Positions 8,301-15,184 of a stretch of DNA of 20,626 bases are shown one piece after another. The notes under the pieces were generated by a model. It worked only from the letters and a program-made list of their open reading frames with translations, searched no databases and had not been told where the DNA came from. The stretch spans positions 1-20,626 of the forward strand of contig JAITDV010000276.1 in the NCBI GenBank assembly GCA_031282385.1, written 5' to 3'. This DNA comes from Planctomycetaceae bacterium. GTDB taxonomy: Bacteria; Planctomycetota; Planctomycetia; Pirellulales; Thermoguttaceae. Position 1 is the stretch's first letter; the number at the start of each line of letters is the position of its first letter. Made by a program: the position numbers and the translations under genes.

Positions 8301-8741
8301 AGCAACAAGAACCTTTATAACTTCCGAAGCTTTTTTTTGATCGTATGGCATTTTAGTTACGTTACCACCAACAGCATGAATTTTTACTGCCATTACTGCC
8401 AAATCCAAAGGCGTCCTGCCAGTTACATTTTTAGTATTGACATTTGCTCCTTGCTCAATAAGATACTTTATGATTGCAGGATCGTTTGCAGATATATAGT
8501 TATGCAGTACAGTACTGTTGTCTCCAGTTACGGCATTTACATTCGCGCCAAGCTCGACTAATTTTTTTATTTCGTCAAGCGACAATGTCGGACTGGACAG
8601 AAGTTTTTTTGACGCTTCGGCGTCGTATTTTTTAACTTCTTTTTTATCAGAATTATTTTCTTGTTGAACATCTTGCGAAAACGATATTGCAACTGAAAAT
8701 AAAAAAAACGAAATAAACGGTAATAACAAAATTCTTTTCAT
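5370..8741 (-). CDS. Giant secreted ankyrin-repeat protein, paralogue 1
   Basis: From the ATG at 8739-8741 this is 1,123 residues (a TTG four codons upstream is possible, but the ATG start MKRILLLPF matches the paralogue). Residues 1-23 are a signal peptide (MKR, hydrophobic run, then AISFSQ), so the protein is predicted to leave the cytoplasm. After a short charged linker (KKEVKKYDAEASKKLLSS) come about 27 ankyrin repeats to the C-terminus, with consensus G-TPLH-AA------VKYLIE-GADVNAKD-N; examples are GKTPLHYAASSRFDTTNIIK and GSTPLHVAVGRNMGLQVVKC. Some repeats (for instance around DTSPVCWALSNGAGHEALEY) depart from the consensus. Ankyrin solenoids bind proteins; the partner is unknown, and no enzyme domain, transmembrane anchor or secretion tag other than the signal peptide is seen. 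It is followed by R3 downstream and preceded by its paralogue 180 bases upstream on the same strand. No strong ribosome binding site is visible. Confidence 0.93.
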   Translation of the reverse strand: MKRILLLPFISFFLFSVAISFSQDVQQENNSDKKEVKKYDAEASKKLLSSPTLSLDEIKKLVELGANVNAVTGDNSTVLHNYISANDPAIIKYLIEQGANVNTKNVTGRTPLDLAVMAVKIHAVGGNVTKMPYDQKKASEVIKVLVANGADIFAFNRLNSNPINTYLERSHGRDIDFDLVKSLLNKDNINKKDRRGRTPLHSVLFSKPETLEVLKYICEDCNADVNLPDNNGVTPIHLAAMSSNVDVVTLLIKKGADISIVNRYGKSGLHILIENTSKDVIKEIITQNKINVADAYKGTDSPLHTGMRQGMNLERMKIFLEVGVPINSRNKSNQTPLHLAAMSPQYEEILKFFLNNAADINAEDDNGKTPLHYAASSRFDTTNIIKILIDKKANVNAKDKNAQTPLLEILTSVRPPNVKFELVKLLIDKKAEIDIKDKNLSTPLHIALSSKQWEINLIQYLIEKGININAQNNDGQTALTILLERIEPNNRQNQQISRQECYKMLKFFIEHGADISIKDKNNTTIFETIIKNNLPIEPDIFKKLITGGKDIDWSKCKDTSPVCWALSNGAGHEALEYFSKGNADFTMKNNGMGPLTTLFHYMNMNNQDIINFETVKYLVERGSDVNDRFPPLQQTPLLFALGRNNPDIEIVKYLLDKGADIHAKDNRGLGTLHSAILIRPSHNVKEADNYEQKFFDIVKYLVERGADVNLTDKAESALPIHLAAMMGSEKIVRYLAAKQKAKLNVKTSNGSTLLHCALKGLANIDLVKFLIQNDCSVNDKDINGKTPFHYAVMNTQISLDIVKYLCEEAHAEINVRDNLNNTPLISAVQFVKKLEIIKYLIERGADVNAVNNNRGNAIHYLFMLFAPLDNYYTYNLTKGRIVHKLMDVKSTCDLISILVDKGVNINCKDKHGKTPLHYATLQNSTVDTEIISFFIKKGADIYAKDNNGKTALFIFLLCGSGTYDVSGVLKIFDINSNKEKYKTLLHEFIIAANNINMGDAVVTRVQAIVKAGAPINAKDKFGSTPLHVAVGRNMGLQVVKCLIENGADVNAKDNNNATPLHDAAEYCSIPEVLDILIKTGADVNAKDIFGMTPLDLLGTENRSAKETILQNKIKQDKIKQKDE

Positions 8742-8921
8742 AATCAACTTCAAAAAATTTAAACGAAAAATAAAGGTTAAGGATACGTTTGACGCAATTG
8801 TCGGCTGCTAACTGAAATTTGATAAACAATGGTTGTTTACTTTAGAGTGCTGCGTTTTTGATCAGCTTCGCTCCTATTTCCTAACCCCTTTTCCTAAACA
8901 ATTGAATCCTGTGACGAATAT

Positions 8922-11900
8922 TTACAATGAGTATGTGTTCACTCTTTTTTTTTGTCTTATTTTGTTTTGTAAAATTGTTTCTTTTGCACTTCTGTTTTCT
9001 GTTCCGAGTAGGTCTAACGGAGTCATTCCAAAAATATCTTTTGCGTTTACATCTGCACCGGCTTTGATCAACGCATCCAATACTTCAGGTATTGAACAAT
9101 ACTCGGCGGCGTAGTGTAATGGAGTTGCGTTATTGTTATCCTTGGCGTTTGTATCTGCACCATTGTTAATTAAACATTGCACTACCTGCAAACTAAGATT
9201 TCTTCCAACAGCAACATGTAAAGGCGTTGAACCGAATTTATCTTTTGTATTTACCGGCACACCGGCTTTAATGATAGCTTCCACACGTGTAGCAATATCA
9301 CTCCCATTAATATTGTTAGCTGCAATTATAAATTCATGAAGAAACGTTTCATATTTTTCTTTGTTTGAATTTACGTCGAATATTTTCAAAACCTCCCTAG
9401 TCTTATTACCATACAACAAAAAAAGAAATAACGCAGTTCGTCCGTTGTTATCTTTTGCGTATATGTCTGCACCTTTTTTAATAAACAACGCGACCAGATT
9501 AGTATTGATTGTGCTGTTTGGATCAACTGCACAATGTAACGGGGTCTTACCTCGTTTGTCCTTGCAATTTATATTTACTCCATTGTCAATAAAAATTGAA
9601 ATCAAATTATCCATACTTTTCAAATTCATTGGTTCATTTGTAGGCGGCTTATTGTAGTAGTGTTGTATTAGGGGAGAAGGCTCAGGTAAATAATGTGCCG
9701 TAGTTAAATAATGTATTGCATTACGTCCATCAATATCAACTGCATGAATATCTACACCGCGTTCAATAAGATATTTTATTATTTCAAATTTTCTCGGATA
9801 TCGAACTGCTGATAGTAGCGGCGTATTATTTTTTTTATCTTTGACATTGATTTCAGCGTGTGCATCCTCGCAAAGATATTTCACAATATCTAAACTGATT
9901 TGTTTATTTGCTACGGCTTCATGTAACGGCGTTTTACCGTCACTATTTTTATCATTTACCGAACAACCGTTTTGAACCAGAAATTTTACTAAGTCGATTT
10001 TCGCAAAACCTCTCAAAGCATAATGCAACGGAGTTGCGCCGCTTGGTGTTTTAACATTTAATTTTACTTTTTGCTCGGCAAGATAACGTACAATTTGTTC
10101 CGCTCCCATCAAAGCCGCAAGATGAATAGGACGTGCTGAATCAATATTGTCCGGTAAATTAACATCCGCTTCATGTTCTACAAGATATTTAACTATATCA
10201 ATAATTACCAGATCGTAATTGTCTGCTGTTTGCATTTTGTAGTATGTTCGGAGCATGATTGCAGTGTGCAACGCGCCGAATCCTCTTTTATCTTCTGCGT
10301 GCGTATCTGCTCCTTTGTCAACAAGATATTTCACGATTTCAAAATCAGGTATTCCACGACTCAACACAAAAAGAAGCGGCGTTTGTTGGAACGGCGGAAG
10401 TCTATCATTTACATTTGCACCGCGTTCAATAAGAAACTTCATTGTCTCGAAGTTAATTTTATTTTTTCTGTTCTCATAATAATGAAAGAACGCAGCTAAC
10501 GGCGTTAAGTTACTATTTTTATCTTTCATCATAAAATCTGCCTTGCCTTTGCTAAAATATTCAAGCACTTCAAGCTCTGCTCCGTTTGACAACGCCCAAC
10601 AAACCGGCGACGTATCTGTGCATTTTGACCAATCTATATTCTTACCGTTGGCAATAAGTTTTTTTAAAACAGGCGGCTCTATCTGTAAATTAATTTTTAT
10701 TATCGTTTCAAAAATAGTTGTGTTGTTTTTATCTTTAATACTTACATCTGCGCCGTGTTCAATGAAAATTTTCAATATTGAATAACAACTACCAGAGTAG
10801 ATTGGTTCTTGTTTTTGCGGCGAGGCTTGTTCTAACAAAATTGTCAATGCGGTTTGACCGTTGTTATCTTGTGCATTTATATCAACTCCTTGTTCGATCA
10901 GATATCGGATTAAGTTTCCTTCCAATGGTGCAAACGACATAATAATATGTAACGGCGTGGACAAATCTTTATCCTTAATGTTAACATCAGCCTTTTTTTC
11001 AACCAATAATTTCACCAACGTAAATTTTATTCCCGTTGGTTTTTTACTTTTTAGAATTTCTGATAATGGAGTTTGATTGTTTTTATCTTTTGCATTGACG
11101 TTGGCTTTTTTATCGAGCAAGATTTTGATGATATTTGTTGTGTCAATTGCGGCAGCGGCGGCATAATGTAAAGGAGTTTTACCGCTATCATCTTCTGCGT
11201 TGATGTCAGCGGAATTATCGAGAAGGAGTTGTACAAGTTGTTCGTGTTTCGGCGATGTTGCGGCGAAGTGAAGCGGTGTTTGATTTAATTCGTTTCGTGA
11301 ATTTATTGGTATGCCAATCTCAATAAAACATCTTATCCGCGAAAAACTCATACCTTGTTTTACTCCAATGTGGAGCGGCGAATCTACACCTTTGTAGATG
11401 TCGGTAATATTAATTTTATTTTTCGTTATTATTTCTTTGAGTATATTTTTCTTTGATGCATGAGTATTTTCGATCATATTTTTTAATGCGGATTTGCCGC
11501 TTTTATCAACAGCATTAATGTCCGCGCCTTTTTCAAGCAACAATGTAACCACCGCAATATTCAAAGACGTAACCGCACAATGAATCGGCGTTACACCGGA
11601 ATTATCCGGCAAATTAACATCGGCTTTGCAATCTTCGCAAATATATTTTAATACTTCAAGAGTAGTCGGTCTGGATAAAATAACACAATGAAGCGGAGTT
11701 CTGCCGTTTTGGTCTTGCATGTTTATGTTGTTTTTGTTGAGCAGTGATTTCACCAGATCGAGATCGACGCCTATACCGTTGTATCTTCTCAAATATGAGT
11801 TGATTGGATTTGTACTTAAGTTATTTGCAAAAATATCAGCACCGTTATCAACAAGAATTTTTATAATTTCCGTAGTTTTTTTTGGATCGTGTTGTGCGTG

Positions 11901-12278
11901 TGCGGGATTACCGATAGCCGTATTTTTTTTTACCGCGCGATCCAAAGGCGTAAATCCGGATACATTTCTAGCATTGACATTTGCTCCTTGCTCAATAAGA
12001 TACTTTAAAATTTCAGGATCATTTGCGGATATGTAGTTATGCAGTACTGTATTGTTTCCATCAGTTACGGCATTAACATTTGCGCCGTGTTCGACCAATT
12101 TTTTTATTTCGTCAAGCGACAGTTTGGAACTGGACAGAAGTCTTTTTGACGCCTCGGCGTCGTATTTTTTAACTTCTTTTTTATCAGAATTACTTTCTTG
12201 TTGAACATCCTGCGAAAACGATATTGCAACAGAAAATAAAAAAAACAAAAGAAACGGTAATAGCAAAATTCTTTTCAT
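8922..12278 (-). CDS. Giant secreted ankyrin-repeat protein, paralogue 2
   Basis: From the ATG at 12276-12278 it is 1,118 residues (a GTG two codons upstream is the alternative). It matches paralogue 1 along its whole length, repeat by repeat, with the same signal peptide (MKRILLLPFLLFFLFSVAIS), the same divergent central repeats and nearly the same last 60 residues, so the two arose by tandem duplication. Differences concentrate in some repeats (around the THYLPEPS region and the QKQEPIYSGS region) and at the very C-terminus, where paralogue 1 ends KIKQKDE and this one ends KKRVNTYSL: the same underlying GAGTATGTG region is read in another frame. The role is inferred only as exported protein-protein interaction. 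The two genes could be co-transcribed, this one first, with about 180 bases between coding regions and no clear terminator in the gap. Confidence 0.93.
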   Translation of the reverse strand: MKRILLLPFLLFFLFSVAISFSQDVQQESNSDKKEVKKYDAEASKRLLSSSKLSLDEIKKLVEHGANVNAVTDGNNTVLHNYISANDPEILKYLIEQGANVNARNVSGFTPLDRAVKKNTAIGNPAHAQHDPKKTTEIIKILVDNGADIFANNLSTNPINSYLRRYNGIGVDLDLVKSLLNKNNINMQDQNGRTPLHCVILSRPTTLEVLKYICEDCKADVNLPDNSGVTPIHCAVTSLNIAVVTLLLEKGADINAVDKSGKSALKNMIENTHASKKNILKEIITKNKINITDIYKGVDSPLHIGVKQGMSFSRIRCFIEIGIPINSRNELNQTPLHFAATSPKHEQLVQLLLDNSADINAEDDSGKTPLHYAAAAAIDTTNIIKILLDKKANVNAKDKNNQTPLSEILKSKKPTGIKFTLVKLLVEKKADVNIKDKDLSTPLHIIMSFAPLEGNLIRYLIEQGVDINAQDNNGQTALTILLEQASPQKQEPIYSGSCYSILKIFIEHGADVSIKDKNNTTIFETIIKINLQIEPPVLKKLIANGKNIDWSKCTDTSPVCWALSNGAELEVLEYFSKGKADFMMKDKNSNLTPLAAFFHYYENRKNKINFETMKFLIERGANVNDRLPPFQQTPLLFVLSRGIPDFEIVKYLVDKGADTHAEDKRGFGALHTAIMLRTYYKMQTADNYDLVIIDIVKYLVEHEADVNLPDNIDSARPIHLAALMGAEQIVRYLAEQKVKLNVKTPSGATPLHYALRGFAKIDLVKFLVQNGCSVNDKNSDGKTPLHEAVANKQISLDIVKYLCEDAHAEINVKDKKNNTPLLSAVRYPRKFEIIKYLIERGVDIHAVDIDGRNAIHYLTTAHYLPEPSPLIQHYYNKPPTNEPMNLKSMDNLISIFIDNGVNINCKDKRGKTPLHCAVDPNSTINTNLVALFIKKGADIYAKDNNGRTALFLFLLYGNKTREVLKIFDVNSNKEKYETFLHEFIIAANNINGSDIATRVEAIIKAGVPVNTKDKFGSTPLHVAVGRNLSLQVVQCLINNGADTNAKDNNNATPLHYAAEYCSIPEVLDALIKAGADVNAKDIFGMTPLDLLGTENRSAKETILQNKIRQKKRVNTYSL

Positions 12279-12350
12279 AATCACTCAACTTCAAAAAAAA
12301 TAACAAACTTGCCAATCTAAACATACAACCGAAAACAGTCCGGCATATAT

Positions 12351-12443
12351 TGTTCGTACTATAAATTGTGTGACTCAAGAGCGTAAAAGCCTGCTTTCCG
12401 ATAGGTAAGCAGGCAACGGTGAATGAAATTTAAAGTGTGAACA
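12351..12443 (+). repeat. Copy D of the 93-bp hairpin element, reference copy
   Basis: The left terminal repeat TGTTCGTACTATAAATT (12351-12367) and the right end AATTTAAAGTGTGAACA (complement TGTTCACACTTTAAATT) are imperfect inverted repeats. The conserved left arm contains GTGTGACTCAAGAGCGTAAA. The central hairpin at 12389-12414 is GCCTGCTT and AAGCAGGC around TCCGATAGGT; C-C pairs with G-G inside, leaving a GATA loop after one T-T mismatch. It sits between the start of ankyrin paralogue 2 and the end of the oxidoreductase gene. By hand alignment it differs from copy E at 7 of 93 positions. No coding capacity. Confidence 0.85.
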
Positions 12444-12455
12444 ATTTAAATACAT

Positions 12456-12507
12456 GGAAACATCTAATAAATTTGATTTTTACAAAAATAAAATTTTTAG
12501 ATGTTCC
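12456..12507. terminator. Possible stem-loop downstream of the oxidoreductase gene
   Basis: ACATCTAA (12460-12467) pairs with TTAGATGT (12497-12504), and GGA/TCC extends the foot with one bulged A. The loop is long (about 29 bases, AT-rich) and there is no clean U-run, so it is a weak terminator candidate for the minus-strand gene ending at 12546; it may be only a chance palindrome in AT-rich DNA. Confidence 0.3.
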
Positions 12508-12545
12508 CAAAAACAACAATCAAATCCTGAAATTACGACTTTAAA

Positions 12546-14075
12546 TCAAACATCTAAAGTGTAACCGTCGGTATAAACCGGTTTGATTAAACCTTCAACT
12601 CCCGGAGTTTTGAGGTCTTTGAGATTTTTAACCTTGAGGTTCTTTGCGTCCCATTCAATTTTTTCACCCCAATCTCCCATTCCGCCGCCTGCCGGACGTT
12701 CTGACGCAGCCCAAACAGCAAGGTTACCGAGCAAAATTGTTTCTGTCATCGGACCTGCGCGATCAACGAAATTCGACACGGCGATTTTCGGATTGTTTGC
12801 TTTAACGGCACGGAACAATTCATACATTTGATTTACGTCAACATCGCCTTTGTTTTCGGCGTATGTAACTTCGACGTCGAGACGATCTTTTATTTCTTCT
12901 CCGCCGGGTCTGTAGTAAGAGTTGTTTTTGCCGTAATCATCTGTGTTATAGAAAGCGCCTTCTTCACCAATAATCAACGTGCCACTCGAGCTTGGCTTGG
13001 TGATTTTGTACTTATCGAAGATTTCACGCGACGGTAGGTTTCCGCGACGGTCATACCAATGGAAAGGCAAAACACCGCGATTTTCATTGGCAGGAAATTC
13101 AAAATCAATTATAGAACTTTCTGGAAACATGTTGAAATCGTGTCCGGTAGTTTTGGCTCGAACCCATGTCGGGTCTTTCAAATCACAAGCTGCAAACGGA
13201 ACTGTAACGTGATGACACGCCATATCACCAAGCGCACCGCTTCCGAAATCCCACCAACCGCGCCAATTAAAAGCATGATATAACCCCGGCATATATTCGC
13301 GATATTTTGCGGTACCGAGCCAAAGCCGCCAATCCACAACTTCAAGACCTTTCGCAATAGCATTCTTTTTTGATTCAATCAATTTTTCCGCAGCGGCGGC
13401 TTTTGCTTCGAGCGTATCGCCTGTTGCATTTTCGCGTGCGTATTTGGCGTAATCTTCAATAGAAAGCCATCTATTCGGGTCAAAAGGGTTTTGGGGCCAA
13501 ACGGGTCTGTTTGACCAAATGTAAACTTCTTTCAATTTACCGATCAATCCGCCTCTCAATTGAGCAATAGCGTTACGTGATTCATTGTTAGCAGTACCTT
13601 GATTACCCATTTGAGTGCAAACTTTCTTTGCACTTGCAACTTTCGCGAGTAATCTTGCTTCGTAGATAGTCCGAGTGAGAGGTTTTTGGGTATAGACATG
13701 TTTTCCCATTCTCATAGCCATCAAAGTTGCGGCGGCGTGCATGTGGTCGGGAGTGCTGACAGTAACGATGTCGATTTCTTTTTCGTGTTTTGTTAGCATT
13801 TCGCGGAAGTCAACATATTGTTTCGCGTTTTTGAAGCCGTCGGCGTTACCTTTACCTTTGAGGCGTCCTTTATCGACGTCGCAAATGGCAATTATGTTAC
13901 CGAATCTAGCGGCATGGTTAGCGTCGCCGCCGCCTTTACCGCCAATACCGATACAAGCGACGCCAAGTTTCTCATTGGGCGAACTGCTTTCTTCTTGTGC
14001 AAGACCGGCGGACACGAGATAACCAACACTCGCGACTGTCGCCGCTTGTAAAAATCTACGACGATTTGTTCTCAT
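12546..14075 (-). CDS. Tat-exported Gfo/Idh/MocA-family oxidoreductase
   Basis: 509 residues from the ATG at 14073-14075, chosen because AAGGAG sits 7 bases upstream and the protein then begins with a twin-arginine signal (MRTNRRRFLQAATVASVGYL), cleaved probably after the Ala-rich region near AGLAQ. The Rossmann fold starts about residue 37, with dinucleotide-binding GIGGKGGG at 43-50 and acidic strand end ICDVD at 64-68. STPDHMHA at 107-114 and QKPLT at 130-134 replace the usual E-K-P with Q-K-P, a common variant in exported members. WWDFGSGALGDMACHH (274-289) marks the catalytic-domain region. Family members are NAD(P)-dependent sugar or cyclitol dehydrogenases or glycoside-modifying enzymes; the substrate is unknown. 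An Ala/Lys-rich stretch at about 205-245 looks like an insertion between the RPVWPQNP segment and VVDWRLWLG. It stands alone, bracketed by inverted copies D and E of the 93-bp element. Confidence 0.93.
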   Translation of the reverse strand: MRTNRRRFLQAATVASVGYLVSAGLAQEESSSPNEKLGVACIGIGGKGGGDANHAARFGNIIAICDVDKGRLKGKGNADGFKNAKQYVDFREMLTKHEKEIDIVTVSTPDHMHAAATLMAMRMGKHVYTQKPLTRTIYEARLLAKVASAKKVCTQMGNQGTANNESRNAIAQLRGGLIGKLKEVYIWSNRPVWPQNPFDPNRWLSIEDYAKYARENATGDTLEAKAAAAEKLIESKKNAIAKGLEVVDWRLWLGTAKYREYMPGLYHAFNWRGWWDFGSGALGDMACHHVTVPFAACDLKDPTWVRAKTTGHDFNMFPESSIIDFEFPANENRGVLPFHWYDRRGNLPSREIFDKYKITKPSSSGTLIIGEEGAFYNTDDYGKNNSYYRPGGEEIKDRLDVEVTYAENKGDVDVNQMYELFRAVKANNPKIAVSNFVDRAGPMTETILLGNLAVWAASERPAGGGMGDWGEKIEWDAKNLKVKNLKDLKTPGVEGLIKPVYTDGYTLDV

Positions 14076-14082
14076 TCTTAAA

Positions 14083-14088
14083 CTCCTT
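14083..14088 (-). promoter_or_regulatory. Ribosome binding site fixing the start of the oxidoreductase gene
   Basis: AAGGAG on the minus strand, 7 bases before the ATG at 14075. It decides the start against a longer reading frame that opens at 14147 and would bury the twin-arginine signal 24 residues in. Confidence 0.8.
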
Positions 14089-14361
14089 TGGGTTAAGATG
14101 TGTGTAAGTTGAAACAGACCATTGCTCAAAAAATAAACTAGTATCAATGATCTGCGTAAATTTCAATATTTATTTTAACTGCCAAGTACCGTTCCAATTT
14201 CTGTATCAAAAAGAACCAAAAAGATAAAAACAAAAGTTGCAACTTATCCAAAAAAACGGCTCAAAAAATACAAATACAAAACAGCACCCAAAACAGACTA
14301 GAGACGAATTCTACATGAACTATTCAAAATTACCATACGCCCCAAAAAAATTTGTAATTAT

Positions 14362-14503
14362 TAGACCTTTCTCTAACCTAAAAATACATCAACGCAACAA
14401 AAAACCTACAACAAAAAACCGCCTTTAACTCCTCCGAGACCACCCCTAACCTCTCCGTCGGAGGGGTCAGGGGTGGTCTCCTACAGGTTAGCGAATAGGT
14501 CTA
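14362..14503. mobile_element. MITE-like palindromic element, copy 2 (142 bp)
   Basis: The left end TAGACCTTTCTCTAACCT (14362-14379) and right end AGGTTAGCGAATAGGTCTA (14485-14503) are inverted repeats, nearly the same as those of copy 1 at 4886-5065. The left half continues AAAAATACATCAACGCAAC as in copy 1, and the GC-rich core (ACTCCTCCGAGACCACCCCT to its complement AGGGGTGGTCTCC) folds into a hairpin with CCTCTCCGTCGGAGGGG at the tip. Shorter than copy 1 by loss of an internal segment; it has a small AAAACCTACAACAA insertion in its left arm. No open reading frame. Confidence 0.75.
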
Positions 14504-14536
14504 TTCAATGGAATTTTTGAAGAAGGCAAAATTATC

Positions 14537-14600
14537 GTAACTATTCAGTTGTGATATTGAGTTTTCCCGTACCGTTAGGGACGGCATGTTGGTAGAAAGC
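14537..14600. repeat. Dispersed intergenic repeat R3, short copy
   Basis: GTAACTATTCAGTTGTGATATT matches the left end of R3 at 5141. A roughly 20-bp segment of the long copy is absent, then GTTTTCCCGTACCGTTAGGG and ACGGCATGTTGGTAGAAAGC match again. The hairpin CCGT-A-CC / GG-G-ACGG is kept. Similarity stops after GTAGAAAGC. Confidence 0.65.
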
Positions 14601-14778
14601 TCTGAAATATTACTCAATTTTCTGTTTGTAATAATTATGCGGATTAGAATGTTCAGGTTATTAAGAATGAATTCGGGTTTTGAGTAAATAAAGCATAATT
14701 TATGTTGTATATTTTTTGTATATTTTAAGCATCATATTTGAATTTTTAGTTTTTAAGTTGAAATCATATTTTATAAAC

Positions 14779-14871
14779 TGTTCACACTTTAAATTTTCTT
14801 TACAGTCGCCTGCTTACCTATCGGAAAGCAGGCTTTTACGCTCTTGAGTTACACAATTTATATTACGAACA
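14779..14871 (-). repeat. Copy E of the 93-bp hairpin element
   Basis: On the minus strand it starts TGTTCGTAATATAAATTGTG and ends AAATTTAAAGTGTGAACA. It is the same length as copy D and differs from it at 7 of 93 positions by hand alignment, five of them in the variable spacer after the hairpin. The hairpin (14808-14833) is identical to that of D. It lies in the divergent region between the oxidoreductase gene and fliD. Confidence 0.85.
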
Positions 14872-15018
14872 GTATAGTGCAACACAAAAACATTAATCTG
14901 AAATTTATTTTTAGACGATAAATCGGGAGATGTTCCGCAACTTTATTGTAGGCAACTTTTGACAAACTAATTTTGAATATTTTTTAACAGAAAGATTAGT
15001 TTCTAGTTGTTTATATGC

Positions 15019-15110
15019 TGTTCGTCCTATAAATTGTGTGACTCAAGAGCGTAAAAGTCTGTTTTCCAATTAGATAAACAGAACGCTAAAGGAAATTTAA
15101 AGTGTGAGCA
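15019..15110 (+). repeat. Copy F of the 93-bp hairpin element
   Basis: It starts TGTTCGTCCTATAAATTGTG, keeps TGACTCAAGAGCGTAAAAG, and ends AAATTTAAAGTGTGAGCA. Its hairpin (15058-15082) has a different stem, TCTGTTT with AAACAGA, yet is still fully paired, and a slightly longer loop (TCCAATTAGAT). It ends 74 bases before the fliD start codon. Confidence 0.85.
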
Positions 15111-15184
15111 GTTTAAAATATTTTTGTATTGTGGAGTAGCGGAGTAATTGTGTAGATATTTTATGTACGAATTTGAGGTGTAAA

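Noticed and set aside
5370..12278. The repeated DNA in the ankyrin genes as a CRISPR or tandem satellite array
   Set aside because: The periodicity of about 100 bases encodes the 33-residue ankyrin repeat in one continuous frame; units vary and have no spacer structure.
12389..12414. Hairpin of copy D read as a simple Rho-independent terminator
   Set aside because: No U-run follows the stem on either strand, and equivalent hairpins in copies E and F lie upstream of genes in a divergent region, where a terminator is not expected.
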